A DNA stretch of 64,000 bases, from positions 283,928 to 347,927 of the forward strand of contig VXIS01000007.1 of NCBI GenBank assembly GCA_008704415.1, read 5' to 3'. The position numbers and the translations under genes were made by a program. Below, in pieces: positions 32,686-43,969 of this stretch (positions are counted from its first letter, which is position 1; each line of letters starts with the position of its first letter). Under the pieces are notes generated by a model. It did not search any database. It was not told the origin of the DNA and saw only the letters and a program-made list of their open reading frames with translations. Source of the stretch: Sphaerosporella brunnea. Its lineage: Eukaryota; Ascomycota; Pezizomycetes; Pezizales; Pyronemataceae.

Positions 32686-35600
32686 TCATTCTTGTAGCTT
32701 CTCTGGCCACTTTCCTGCATGCGTGCTCGACAGGAAGCCCAACAGGGCTTCCGTGTACCTAGCGTCTGCCAGGACCCTGGCCACCGGAGTGGAGGACCTC
32801 TTCCAGCCCTCCTTGTCGCCTACTTTCGTTGCCAGCCCTATGGCCTTCCATAGGGCTTCCTGCTCTTTCTTCCATCTTGCGCACCTCTTCAGAAGATGCT
32901 CCCTCGTCTGCTTGGGGGCCTTGCGGCACCACCAGCACTTGTCGTCCGTCCTGCGGCCGGTCCACATCAGATATGGAGCGGTGGGCGCTTTGTTGAGCCG
33001 GAGTTGGAAATACCGAGACGCCAGTGCTTTAGGAGCCTTGGCCGCAGTCTTGTCCCATTTAGCTTTACGCTTATAGTATGCTTTGGCTTTGATCTGGCGG
33101 CTCAGCCAGGCATTTCGGTCTTTCGTCCTGGCGTCGGTGACCAGGCGGCCAATGTGCGCCAATGAGGTGACCTCGATTGTGTGCGGCCTATCCAGTCGGT
33201 CTCTTGCAGCGGCCTTGGCGATTTGGTCGCCCATTTCGTTGCCTGGGATGCCTTTGTGCCTGGGCACCCATCTGTATTCGGTGTTCCAGCCGAGCAGGCG
33301 TAGCTCATTTTCAGCTTGGCGGATTCGTGGCAGCATCCATTGACCTGCTCCCGGGTCACCACGCCTCAGGCGTTTGAGTGCCGCTTGAGCGTCCACAAAG
33401 ATGTAGACGGTCCCAGGCAGGTTCGGCGGGTCTTCTTGTCGAAGGCGTGATCTGACGTGGGTGCTTCTCGATGCCAGTTCTCGTCCAGCCGCGATGCCGA
33501 ACAGCTCTGCGTCATAGGCTTCCTTGTTATTGCCAATGTAGCCACTGCTTCAGCACCACTCGTCGACAGTCATGCTGGTCCGTGCGACTGCGCCAAAGGC
33601 ACAGTGGCCGTCTTCCAAGCGTGATCCGTCCGTGTACACTGTCATGTGGTTTTTTGTGGGCTGTTCCAGTGATGAGGCCGTCAGCGCCGCAGTGTTTTCG
33701 TCCTCCTCAATGGCGACATGGCCGGTGGGGTGCTGGAGATTCGGTCGAGTCGGTTTTATGCTTGTGGAGTGTCCAGGGATGGTTACGGCCAATCTGCCCA
33801 TGATGTTGGGTGGCTGAGTTTCTGGGGCACTCCCACCAAAGGCGTTGCTTGCTATAAAGCGGAGCAGGTCGTTGGTAGAATTGACTTCTGGCTGTCGGTT
33901 TCCGTTTAGGTCGGTTGCGGCGTTCCGTAGCCGGTTGCCGGCTGGGTTGTTGTCTGGAGTCGCCGCCAGGCGGGCTGCAAGGCGCCTGCGTCTGTGGCGG
34001 AGGACAGTTTCGGCGTCTGTCAGACCGGCCTCGCAGATGAGGGGTCCAATAACCGATGTCGGTAGGGCACCCAGTACTGATCTGGCCTGCCTGTTGAACA
34101 GCTTCTATATATCTGCAGTTCGTTCCTTTTGGCCATCAAACCATAGTTCGGTTCCGTATAGGGCGACAGCTTGCACCGCTGCGATCTGGATCCGACGTAC
34201 GTTCTCGGTGCATAAACCCAGCCGGCCCGTTAGTGACCGGATCCTGGCTTCCGCGGATCTTGCCTTGCCCATTCTGACGTTATGATGATGTTGGAGGGTC
34301 AGTTTGGAATCCAAGAAGACTCCAAGCCATCGTGTCGCATGCTTGTTATAGGGAACTTGTATGCCAGCCACAGAGACCTTCATGTCGGGAAGCCTCCGCT
34401 TCCGCGTTAGCAGGATTGCTTCGGTCTTGGCCACATCAAAGGCCACTGCGTTGGCATCTGCCCACTTGAGGCTGGCGGCTGCGCAGCGGTTAAGCATGTT
34501 TGTAACGTCTGCTACTGTGTCTCCGGTAGCAACCCATGCAATATCGTCTGCGTATGAGAGCGCGAAAGTGCCCTGGACGGCTCTCTCCACCTCAGGGAAG
34601 AGGCCTGAGAGGTATACCACGAAAAGGATGGGCGAGATTGGGAATCCTTGTGGTAGCCCTGTCTTGATGTTGATCGTCTCGCTGAGTTGTCCTTCAACCT
34701 TCATCTGGACACGCCTATTTTCCATGAAGGAGGCAGTCCATTTGATCAGGCTATGTGGTGCTCCTAGCTTGATGAGTCTGCGTATAAGCACGGCTTTAGA
34801 TACATGGTCGAAGGCTCCTTTGACATCCATCAGTAGTGCGCCGACCATGCGTTTCTCCTGCCAAGCCTCTTGTGCGTGATCCATCAGAATTGCGACCGCA
34901 TCCACGGCTGCTCTGCCTCGTCTGCTGCCAAATTGGCCATCATGCAGCCAGCCTTTTGACTCTGCGGCTTGAGCCAATCTGCCTGTGGCTACTCGCTCGA
35001 TTACCTTGCCCAGGCAGCAAAGTAGGGAGATGACACGGTGAGCTCGGGCTTTGGAGTAATCGTCTTTGCCAGGTTTGGGTATGACAACGCCGATGGCCTG
35101 GCGCCATGGCAGTGGCTGGTGACCTTGCCAGATGCACGCGCGTACAAGCCCTGTGATCCTGTTGGGGTCCCACTTGTAAGCTAGCCTGACGGCTGGAGGG
35201 CCCAGCTTGTCTGGGCCAGCAGCGGAGCGGGAGGCTTGCGCAAAGCATGCCTGCTCGACCTCTTCGTCTGAAACATACGTGTCGTTGTTCAGTCCGTCAA
35301 GCTCTTGAGGGGACCAGTTGTCAGCTGGAGGCTCGGGGAAGGCTTGACGTGCCATCATGTCGCTCTTCTCCTTTGTGGTGGTGGCCATCCTGCCGTCCTG
35401 ACCGGTGAGCGCACCCCCTTCAGTCATTGTGGGAGTGTTGTTAGTGTATCTCAGGGCCTTCCATGTGTCTTCTGGGCCGGCGTGTTGTAGAAAGGTCGTC
35501 CAGTGTGCCCGTTTAGCTTTCCTGATAGCGCTCCTGAGAGCCCTGCGTGCATTCTTCACAGCCTGATGAGTGGTCCCTTGACGTCTGCGAAAGGATCGTT

Positions 35601-36549
35601 TGACCGCATTGAGTACACGGCGTAGTTCGTCGATGTCTGCGTTCCACCAGCGCTTAGAGCGTGCACATATACGTAGCGGTTTGGCGTGCATCTGGAGGGT
35701 TTGGGTGATGGCCGCTGAAATCCAGGTAGCCTCTTGGTCAAGAGCTGTTATTGGGGCATCGAGCTGTACCACCGGCCTGTTTGCAGCCAGTTCTCTCCAC
35801 GTGTCCTCGGCGTCTTTTAGCTGTTTTTCCGTCATGCCGTTGATGTCACAGCCAGTAACTTCTGTGTTGGTTTGGTTGGAGCAGTTGGGCTTATCCTCAA
35901 GGCATGACCACATTATTAGCTGGTGGTCAGAGCCCGTCTCGAGATCAGGCTGGTCTATAGTCCAGTTGCTGACAATCACGTTCTTTGACAGTGTAAGGTC
36001 TAAAATGGCTGGCTGTGCTCCGCGGTCGCACGTGGGGGTGTCATCGTTCCAGACGGTCAGCTCATGGTGGTCGATGAGTGTCTCAAGCCAAGCGCTATTG
36101 CGGTTGGTTTGGCAGGTTGGGTCCCAGCGTACGCTATGCGCGTTGAAGTCGCCTGCTAGGATGACCTTATCTGAGTCCATAATGGCGGCCCAATTTTCGG
36201 TGCGGCTGGGCCTTTGGCTAGTGAAGGCATTGTTGACGACGTTGATTTTGAACTGATCGTAAACGTTGATAATGCGGCATTTTGCGCCGGATGGTGAGGT
36301 TGCGTCGATGACCATGACGTCACCCGCGCTGGATACCAACTGAGATTGAACAGTGAAGTTGGTCTTGGAGTCGGTACGTATGGCAGCCCAGGTCCTGCCT
36401 GAGCCGTAGAACCGAAAGGCCTGGTGTGTAATGCGGTAGGCTGGGGGCTCCTGAATGAGCACTAGGTCCGTCTTGTTGCGAATTGCAATTTCTAGACAGG
36501 TATGTAGGACTGGCCCGGACCTGTTGACGTTGTGTTGGATGCACCGCAT
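32686..36549 (-). pseudogene. LINE ORF2: endonuclease, reverse transcriptase, RNase H (two nonsense codons)
   Basis: One frame of 1288 codons from the ATG at 36549 to the stop at 32686-32688, interrupted by TAG at 34105-34107 and TGA at 33550-33552. Endonuclease motifs LIQEPP, AGDFNAHSVRWDP and GSDHQL come first. The reverse transcriptase centre is YADDIAWV, with GLPQGFPISPILF before it. RNase H shows VYTDGSRLEDGH, EAYDAELFGI, IFVDAQAALK and HKGIPGNEMGDQIA. The end has a Cys-rich knuckle (CWWCRKAPKQTREHLLKRC) and FLSSTHAGKWPEKLQE. Catalytic residues look intact; only the stops disable it. Both stops fit C-to-T changes (CAG to TAG; CGA to TGA). The ATG overlaps the ORF1 stop as TAATG, which suggests coupled reinitiation. 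Confidence 0.92.
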
Positions 36550-38987
36550 TATAATTCTTCGTCTGCCCCTGGTGTGACCGGGACTGACAGTGAGGCCTGT
36601 TCTAGATCCATATCATCGGTCATGGCGTCGTCCACGTCCTCTTCATCCTCTTCTTCCGTACCCGAATTCGCCGTCGGAGTAGCCTTGGTGTTGGCTGGCT
36701 GAGCTACCAGACGTGGTCGGCAGGGGTCTCTGAGCATGGCCCCGGCTTCGGGTCGTTGGTCTGGGGTGTCCTTAATCGCCCTGACCGGGGTGGCGTTCGC
36801 TCCTGTAGCCTGAGTGGCGGTAGCCGATTCTGCGGGGTTAGATTTTCCTCTAGCCTTTCTAACCGCCTCCTTCTTTTTAGGGCACGTGTCGCTTTTTGCG
36901 GAATGTTTCCCCATGCAGTTGGGGCATTTAAGCATTGAAGCGGAGTGCTTGCAGATGCGGCCTGTCTTCTTGTTGCACTTGGCGCAGCCGGTGATGTTGC
37001 ACTTGTGGGTGGCGGTAAGGTGCGAACCGCTGCAGTGCGCGCACTTGGGTGGGGCTTGTATCCTCCTGTGGCCGCAGTTAAGTGACAGGTGGTCCCAGCC
37101 CGAGCAGTGATCGCAAAAGGCATCAGGGCCTGCTTTCAGGTATGATTCTACCTTCAGGCAGCGTCCCGCGAGAAGCAGACCCTTTCGGATGGCGTGCATA
37201 GCGGTGCCGCGGTCTTTAACGGCGAAGGTGACAGAGGAGGCTCATATGTTGCCGTCTCTGGTGCGTTGTTGGACTAGAGTCTCAGGGACCAACCAGCGGA
37301 TCTTCATTGGGATGTCCAGGCCATCATTATCGGTCATCAGGTCCCGCTTGAGCGTGTCGAGCTTGCCGATGTAGCGTTGAGTGTCTACGCCGTGGAGTTT
37401 GATTCTTGTCCATTCCTCATTTGGGCTTACAGCCACTATGGATGAATCCAGTCGTCTTGCCGCAGCTAGGATGGTATCGCTGAAGGTGCAAACCTGTACA
37501 GCAGTTGCCGAGGGGTATGACAGGGCGGTGACTGTGCCTTTCCGATTCTGGGTTATCTTGGCCAGACGGATGAAGCCGGGAGCTCGTTTTGCGGCCAGCG
37601 CGTCGTTGATGGCTCGAACCAGGTTAGAGCCATAGCTGTTGCTGACGGGGTGCTGCGAAGCACCTTCCTCGCGGGCTAGGATGATCGTCCGTGCTCTGTC
37701 AGGGACGTCTTTCTCGGCTGGTTTGAGGGCGGCGATCGGGGTGTCAGTGGCGAGGGAAACTGTTGTTTTGGGGGCCCTGTGGGCCTTCCTCTTGACGACC
37801 GCTGTCCAGGACCCGTCCGCCCTAGAGGTGTCGGCCTTGCTTGGTTTGTCTGCCGCACTGAAAATGCTTGGTTTCGATGCAGGGCCCGCCTTGAGTTCCT
37901 TTGTCTTGGTGGGGTTAGTGGCATTGTTGGCACGACTGGCCTTTGCTGCAGCCGTGGCTGGACGTTGCAGGATCTTCGGGGGCCTATCCTGCTCCGTCTG
38001 GTGAGGTTGGTTGTCGGTCTTGGGGAGTGCGTGCTGGGACGCTGCGAGGGACTCTTCCTTCCTTGGTCGGACTAGCTGTGCTAGCAGTTGGAGCTCCACG
38101 GCGTGCTCTTCTTCGGTCCTGTTCATAATTTCCGCCTCCTCCTCTTCAGTCACCCACTCCATGGATGAGCCCGGTTGTGGCGCCGTAACTGGAGTCAGAG
38201 TAACAGCTGCCCTGTGTTTGGAGGCAGGGGTCTTGTGCGTTTGAGGGCTGACCGTGCCCTGAGATGTTGCTTGTACGGTTGGCCGTTGCTGTGCTGCGAC
38301 CATGCGTTCTAGTTCCTCCACCTTCGCGACGAGCAGTCCGGTGATGTCGGCGATCATTTGGAGCACGCGATTTGCGTGCGCATCGAAGTCAGAGCTCAGT
38401 TGGTTTAGGTAGCCGGTTAGGGCCTCCCTGATGGTGTCGCGGATAGTGGAGTCCACCAGTCTGACGTAGCTGGGCGCTTCTTCGAATCGCCGTTTCTTGG
38501 GTTGGGCAGGTGGACTGCCGAACGTGGTGGGGGTGCTTGAAAAGATCGAGTCTGTTGTAGGCTTGGAGGTGTGATCTTTCAGGCCGCGCGTCATGGCGCG
38601 AGTCATGCGTGGCGCACCTAGCGCGCCCGGAGTTGGTGGGGTCGGGTCTGGAGCAGCAGGGCTGGTCTGGGGCTCGGCAAGAGTCGTGGCGATGGGGGCG
38701 GCACTCAGCGACGGAGTCGGGGTCAAGACGGGTTCGGACCACTGAGAGGCACCCTGAAGGTCAACCTCCATGTCGTCCACTTTGTTTGTGTCGGTCGTCT
38801 GGGATGACTCGATTGGATCGGATGGGTTCTCTAGTGGAGGTGCCGAAGTCAGATCCGTCATTTCGGCGTGCGACGCGGCGGCGGGGCCCGTCTGTTGTTG
38901 CGCCCGGAGGCGTGAAGCAAAAGTTTTTCTGTCGATCGGGGTTTCTATCCAATGAGAGGGGGACACGTATTGGCTTGGCGTTCTCAA
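36549..38987 (-). pseudogene. LINE ORF1: Gag-like nucleic-acid-binding protein (one nonsense codon)
   Basis: One frame from about 38987 to the TAA at 36549-36551, broken by TGA at 37242-37244. The N-terminal half is Pro/Ser/Thr-rich (TRAMTRGLKDHTSK, TPTTFGSPPAQPKKRRF), with a helical part near EALTGYLNQLSSDFDAHANR and a conserved stretch before the stop (NEEWTRIKLHGVDTQRYIGK). After it come three Cys/His knuckles: CDHCSGWDHLSLNC, CAHCSGSHLTATHKC and CPNCMGKHSAKSDTC. The C-terminus is acidic. The first codon of the long frame is not ATG, so the true start is unclear. Confidence 0.85.
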
Positions 38988-39018
38988 GCGCGATGCGTGT
39001 GGTTGTCAAGTGTGTTTG

Positions 39019-39033
39019 TATGCATGTACTCTT
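39019..39033. repeat. Right target-site duplication of the LINE
   Basis: Identical to 32489-32503 (TATGCATGTACTCTT). It marks the 5' end of the minus-strand element. Confidence 0.9.
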
Positions 39034-39367
39034 AGTACTCCCGCTGCAGGTAAGCTCGCGGCCATGGGTGATATCTGGTGACTCGACACAGTACAAAAAT
39101 AAATCTTCATTCATCTATACACCAACCCAGCCACACGGCCATCACCACTAGAAATAAGTCCATTCAAATTGCCTGTACCCAACCCTCTCGCGCCACCAAT
39201 AGAGAACAAAAACCAAAGTAAGCCGCTGTTTCCATGCAAAGAAAAACAAAAAGACAAACACCCCAAAACAAGTCAAAACAAAGCAAAGAAAAAGAAGTAG
39301 AGAAAAGCAAAGGGTACTCCAGCAACCCACGAAAAGACAATCCATCCAAGCCAATTAAAACTTCAAT
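39034..39367. other. Intergenic region between LINE and ATG11
   Basis: The 3' flank of ATG11, A/C-rich on the plus strand (AAACAAAAAGAC-type sequence near 39240). No gene. Confidence 0.5.
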
Positions 39368-42300
39368 CTACCGCTGCTCCTGCGGTGCCGGCGTCATACT
39401 CCTAATACTAGCCGTGCGGCTTCTAACTGTCGCAACAATCTTCTCGACCGGCGTGCGCGGCGGCGCCGTAGCATCCAAAAATACGCTTTCTTGGTCTTGG
39501 GATCCCGAGGAGCTTCTTCTAGAGTGCTCGGTGGTGATCTCACTCAGCTTCTTTTTCGCTCCGATGATAGGTTTTCTAGACCTCAGCGACCCTCTTGCAT
39601 CCACGTTTGCGCTTGCCACTGTGCTGCTGGATAAACCAGGCGTACTGGGCGCTCCGGCTTTCTCTTCCGTGGCGTCGAGAAGGTACCATCGTAGTCCGTC
39701 GGATAGCTCGAACGGGTTCTCGTCGTCGACTGACGCGGCGTCGCTGGAGGTTATCGAAGACCTCTCTACACCCTGCGGGAGGTTGATGGATGCGGTGGAG
39801 CGGGAGAGGTCGACGACCCGCTCCTCGACCTTGGAGATGCGCGCCAGCAGCCAGTCGCGAGAGGCCAATTTGTGCGAGTCCTGCTCGCGCAGGAAGAAGT
39901 GCGGGGCGCCGACGTTGAAGGCAGCCCATGGCCGGGTGGCTTGATTTCTAGTCGGAAGGAAGAGCGCGAGGTCCCCAGATTTGAAGGATTTGAAGGCGAT
40001 CTTCTCGCTGGCTTCGTCGCGGGCACGGTAGTATTTCTCCCGATAGGCACGACCTTGCTTCATCAGTTGCCGTGCGTCTTGCTCGGCTTTCTTGACACGG
40101 TTGATGATAGTCTCGCTGAAGGCGTCGAGATCGAAGGCTACGATCGTCTTGATGTACTGGCTGTACTTTTCGGATTCGGTGTCGCTGTCCGGACTTTCCA
40201 TCCAGTACAGCAGGTTGACATCGTCTGCGGCCGATGGGTGGTCTGCCACAGTGGGCGAGGCTTTCTGCGTAGCATCGTCCGGAAGGATGGTGCTCTTAGC
40301 AAGGACTGCCGACGCGTTGTTCGAATTGCTGCGAGAGACCTTAACTATCTGCATCGAATCTTCGCCTCGAATGACCCTGTATCCAAGAGATTCTAGTAGT
40401 TGTATCGACCGAGCGTTGTGCGTATACAACCGCTGGGTCAGGTCCTTAGCTCTGAGCGTGCGTGAGTCGAAACGGTTCTGCAGGAACTCCTTCTCTCCCT
40501 TCAGAGAGACCGTGCTCGCCTTTTCGGCTTTAAGCTCCGCACTCAGCTCCTTGTTACGTGCAACCGTATTCGCTATCATTACCTCAATGTCGTTCATCAA
40601 AGCGTTGACATCTTCTGGAGGATTCTCATCGGAGAGGTGTCCATGTGCCAACTTCATGGCGCTGTACAGAGAGGTCTGGTTGCTACTACTCCTAGCCCGC
40701 TCGGCATCCAGAGCTTCCCTCGCATCTTTGAGCTGCTTTTCTAATTTGGCAATTTCCTCCGCCATTCGAGTGACAGACTTCTCAGATGTGGTCAACGAAG
40801 CCTCGGCTTCCTCCGCCCTCTGAGATTCCTCGTCCACCCGCTGTATCTGTTCCTCGAGGTCCGATCTGAGCTGCATGATCTCTTCGCCCTTCTCCCTTTC
40901 GAGGACTGTCAGTTTATCCTCCAGGACTCTGTTCTTCTGCGCCTCCTTCTCGAGCGCCTCCCGGTGATGAGACAGCTCCCCACCTACGATCTCCAACTCG
41001 TGCTCTAACGGCCGGACCTTCTCCTCCTCGACCCGGTCCAATTCCTCTTCTGCATTCTCCAGCTTTCGAGTCAACTCCTCTATTTCCGCCGTCAAAGCTT
41101 TTCGCTCGGAGATATGCTGCTGAAGTGTCGCATCAAGATTGGCCACGAGGTCCTTCTTTGTTTCATCGGCCTGTAGAATCTGAGCGTTCATAGCCTTCTC
41201 AGCTTCTGTGTTCTCTGACGCCACCTTTTGCAACTCAGTGGCCCGTTCTTTCTCTGCCGCTAATTCCGCCACGAGGGCAGCTACCCGTGCTTTGTAGGCC
41301 TCAATAGAATTCTGTTGCTCTGATGAGGAGCGCCGATGTGGAATACCCGGCTTCATAGTCTGTTCAGGAGAGTGAGGTGCTTGCATAGTTGGTGTTGACG
41401 GGAACGGATGGGGTAATCCCGGAGTCGATGGTCGGCCCTGCTGAGGGTTTGGCGAATACGGATTGCCGTTCGCTGTCCTGCCCCGGTGCAAAAGGTCTTC
41501 CAGCTTTCGTATTCGCGATTCATAACCTTTAATACGCTCACCAAGTTGTTCTTTTTCTGCTCGTAGCAATTTGATGTCATCATTGCGGCCGCTCAGCACA
41601 GATGAACCCATCATCCCGGCCTCATGAATACTACCCATTTTAAACCCTTTTAGCCGCTTGTTTACACGCTTGGATGATTTATCGATATCTTGTAGTGCTT
41701 GCGCGAGCTCCTTTACAGCATCATCCAGGTTGCCAACGGCCCTGAGACTGGTGATGTACGCTTCGACATCTTGACGAGTAATTTTAGGAAGTCCACCGGT
41801 GGCGTCGCCCCGAGTGGTGAGTTCTGCTCGTAGCACTTGCGATTCGGCTAGCTCAAATGGCAACATGAGGCCAGTACTTCGCTGCCACTTTCGCCGTCGT
41901 TTTTCCTCGTCTTCCTTCACAACAGCCAGGTCTTCAGCAAGCTTCTGATTATTACTTTGGAACTTCTCTGACCATTCCCTCCGCCGAACACACTCAATCA
42001 AAAGGGAGCCGTATGTTACCGGCAGTTGCGTGACTAGTGAGAGCAGCTGGAAGTGGCTGTTCTCCTCCTGGAAGGCTTCATCTAATTTGTTGATCTGAGG
42101 ATTTACGGGAGAAGCTATCGACTGTATCGATGCGACATTCAGGAGGAGCTCGTGACATGCCGTGCTTACAGCGTTCTGAACACTATTTCAGTACCCCGCT
42201 TTTGGACAAAAGTGGGACTCATACCTTTCGCTCGTAGGTGGCCACCAGGAGCTTCCCAATATCAATGGCCAATTCTGTCAGGCCGGGGAGATAGTCGGTC

Positions 42301-43378
42301 GTAGACGCATACGCTCGTTTGGAAGCAGCTGAAGCCGACTTCGGACCCTGAAGGGTTCGCGCATACTCGTTGTCGGTCCTGATCTTGTTAACGAGGATAT
42401 CGACCTCTTCCAGCAGCCCCTCAAGCTGCTCTTCAGTGTTTAGCGTTCTCGCATTATTCTGCTGGATTGCAGCCTTGAGTTCAAGCGTCCTGTTGCAAAT
42501 TCCCTCGATCGTGATGCCCAAGTCGTGTACGTCCTTTTCGAATCGCTGCCCCAGGATATCGGCAGTCGCGGCAGCAGTCTGCACCTCTTTGATGTCGAAA
42601 AAGTCCGACAGCACCTCCACCTTACGATTCCCCTTCTGGTCGCCATACTTCTTGAACTCATCATGCACTGCGATCCTGAGAAGCATCCGCACCGTGGGCT
42701 CCCAGTTCGTCAATACTCTTTCCCGCTCATCCATGATCCCATCGGCCCACTCCCTCAGCTTCGTAAGCGAATCGCCTAGTCCGCGTGTATGAGTATCCAG
42801 ATTCGAAAACGCCACCGATACCGATCGCTGCATGACTTTCGTAGCCGCATCCGTCTCGCGTATCGTCAGAGTCAGGTCTTGGGCATGTGATAGGACATAT
42901 TCCGCCCACTGTTTCCGCTTCTTAAACAGCATACGCCACGAGGCCATGTCCGTTTCCGACTCGAGATCATCTGGGAACGGGACTACAGTCGGGATCTTCG
43001 GGACAGGGTCGACCGGGGGGTTCGAGCTGATTTCTAGCTGCTTGCGATCGAACAGGAACAGCTCTCTCTGCAGTAGTAGTCCGTGTCAGCACCACCACCA
43101 GCACCACCAGCACTGCCCGCGGAACAACAGCGTACTTCATTAGATAGCGAGTTAGCCCGCACGTTTGTGCCTCGCGCCGTCATCAGGATCTGGCATGCTG
43201 GCGGTAAACGTGTTCGCTGCTCGATCCATTTCCGCAGTTCGTCGATCCTGCCCGCACCGATCCCACGGACGTCAGTTACCTCTTCCACGCTGGTGGAGAG
43301 AAGGACGCACGAAGCAAAGGTGTTCCCATCAGCTTGTAGAGCGCCGCCGATGTGCGCGATGTGTATCAGCAACGACAT
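39368..43378 (-). CDS. ATG11: Autophagy-related protein 11 (selective autophagy scaffold)
   Basis: Atg11 is the large coiled-coil scaffold that links cargo receptors to the autophagy initiation machinery in pexophagy, mitophagy and Cvt-type transport. Minus-strand exons are 43378-43136, 43067-42225 and 42175-39368; both introns keep phase and give 1297 residues. The N-terminus shows the ubiquitin-like, FIP200-type start (IHIAHIGGALQADGNTF, ARGTNVR, then RELFLFDRKQLEISSNPP). The middle is almost all coiled coil (exon 3, about residues 560-1000). The ATG11/RB1CC1 C-terminal domain at about 1090-1170 is clear: FKSGDLALFLPTRNQATRPW, AAFNVGAPHFFL, LASRDWLLARISKVEERVVD. A disordered Ser-rich tail follows. 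It lies in tandem with the PBY1-like gene, 591 bp downstream of it. Confidence 0.94.
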
Positions 43379-43969
43379 CCAGAATGCGGGATCCCGCCGC
43401 AGTGGAGGAGGAAGAGAGGATCGTAGAAGTGCGCGTTCACCTTGCCGGGAGTGTGAGGGTGGTGGTGGTGAGAAAAGAGCGTGGTGTTGTCGTTGTTTTT
43501 GTACTCGCGGTGGGTAAGGTGGGTGGGTGGAAGTGCGGAAGCCAGAAGCAACGCGGAGCTAGGAGGGACGCTGCCGTGTGGTGGAGTTTAGACGAGTTAA
43601 GCTCGGTGAGTGCAACGTCAAGCTTGTCGGCATGCGAGTTTTGCTTGGCGAAAAGCATGGAGGAACTGCTTTGTTTACATAAGTCCTTACCTGTGTGTAC
43701 CTAAAAAGCAGTGAATGGATCGCTAGATATCGCTCGAAATTGAAGAGCTGAAGCCGGGTTCGCTTTACATGCTTCTATTCCATCTATTTTCGATCCATGA
43801 TGCAGTGCCACCGTCAGTTAATCACATACCACACAATTGCTCGTTATCGCCCGCACCAGCACGCAAGGGCAACACGGCTGTCACGCTGGAAGTCACGCGA
43901 GTGAGTCGGTGCGACCGAGTGCTACGCTGTGATACTGTCAAGAAATAATGCAAATCTCATTTCCCCCGT
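43379..43969. promoter_or_regulatory. ATG11 promoter region / PBY1 downstream region
   Basis: These 591 bp lie between two tandem minus-strand genes. The half next to ATG11 is rich in GTGG/CACC bases. No individual site named. Confidence 0.4.

Larger units (their letters stand above)
32504..39018 (-). mobile_element. Tad-type LINE retrotransposon, near full length, inactivated
   Basis: A 6.5-kb non-LTR element on the minus strand. The layout is a Gag-like ORF1, then ORF2 with AP endonuclease, reverse transcriptase and RNase H, a 3' UTR with the hairpin GGCCGCAAGCGGCC (32526-32539 on the plus strand) and a short A-rich end (GATTAAAACAA) next to the left duplication. RNase H plus a Cys-rich C-terminus and CCHC knuckles in ORF1 place it in the Tad clade of fungal LINEs. 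The 15-bp duplications are identical, so insertion is fairly recent, yet three in-frame stops break the two ORFs. Only about 30 bp precede the ORF1 frame and no ORF1 ATG is obvious at its start, so slight 5' truncation is possible. Confidence 0.93.
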
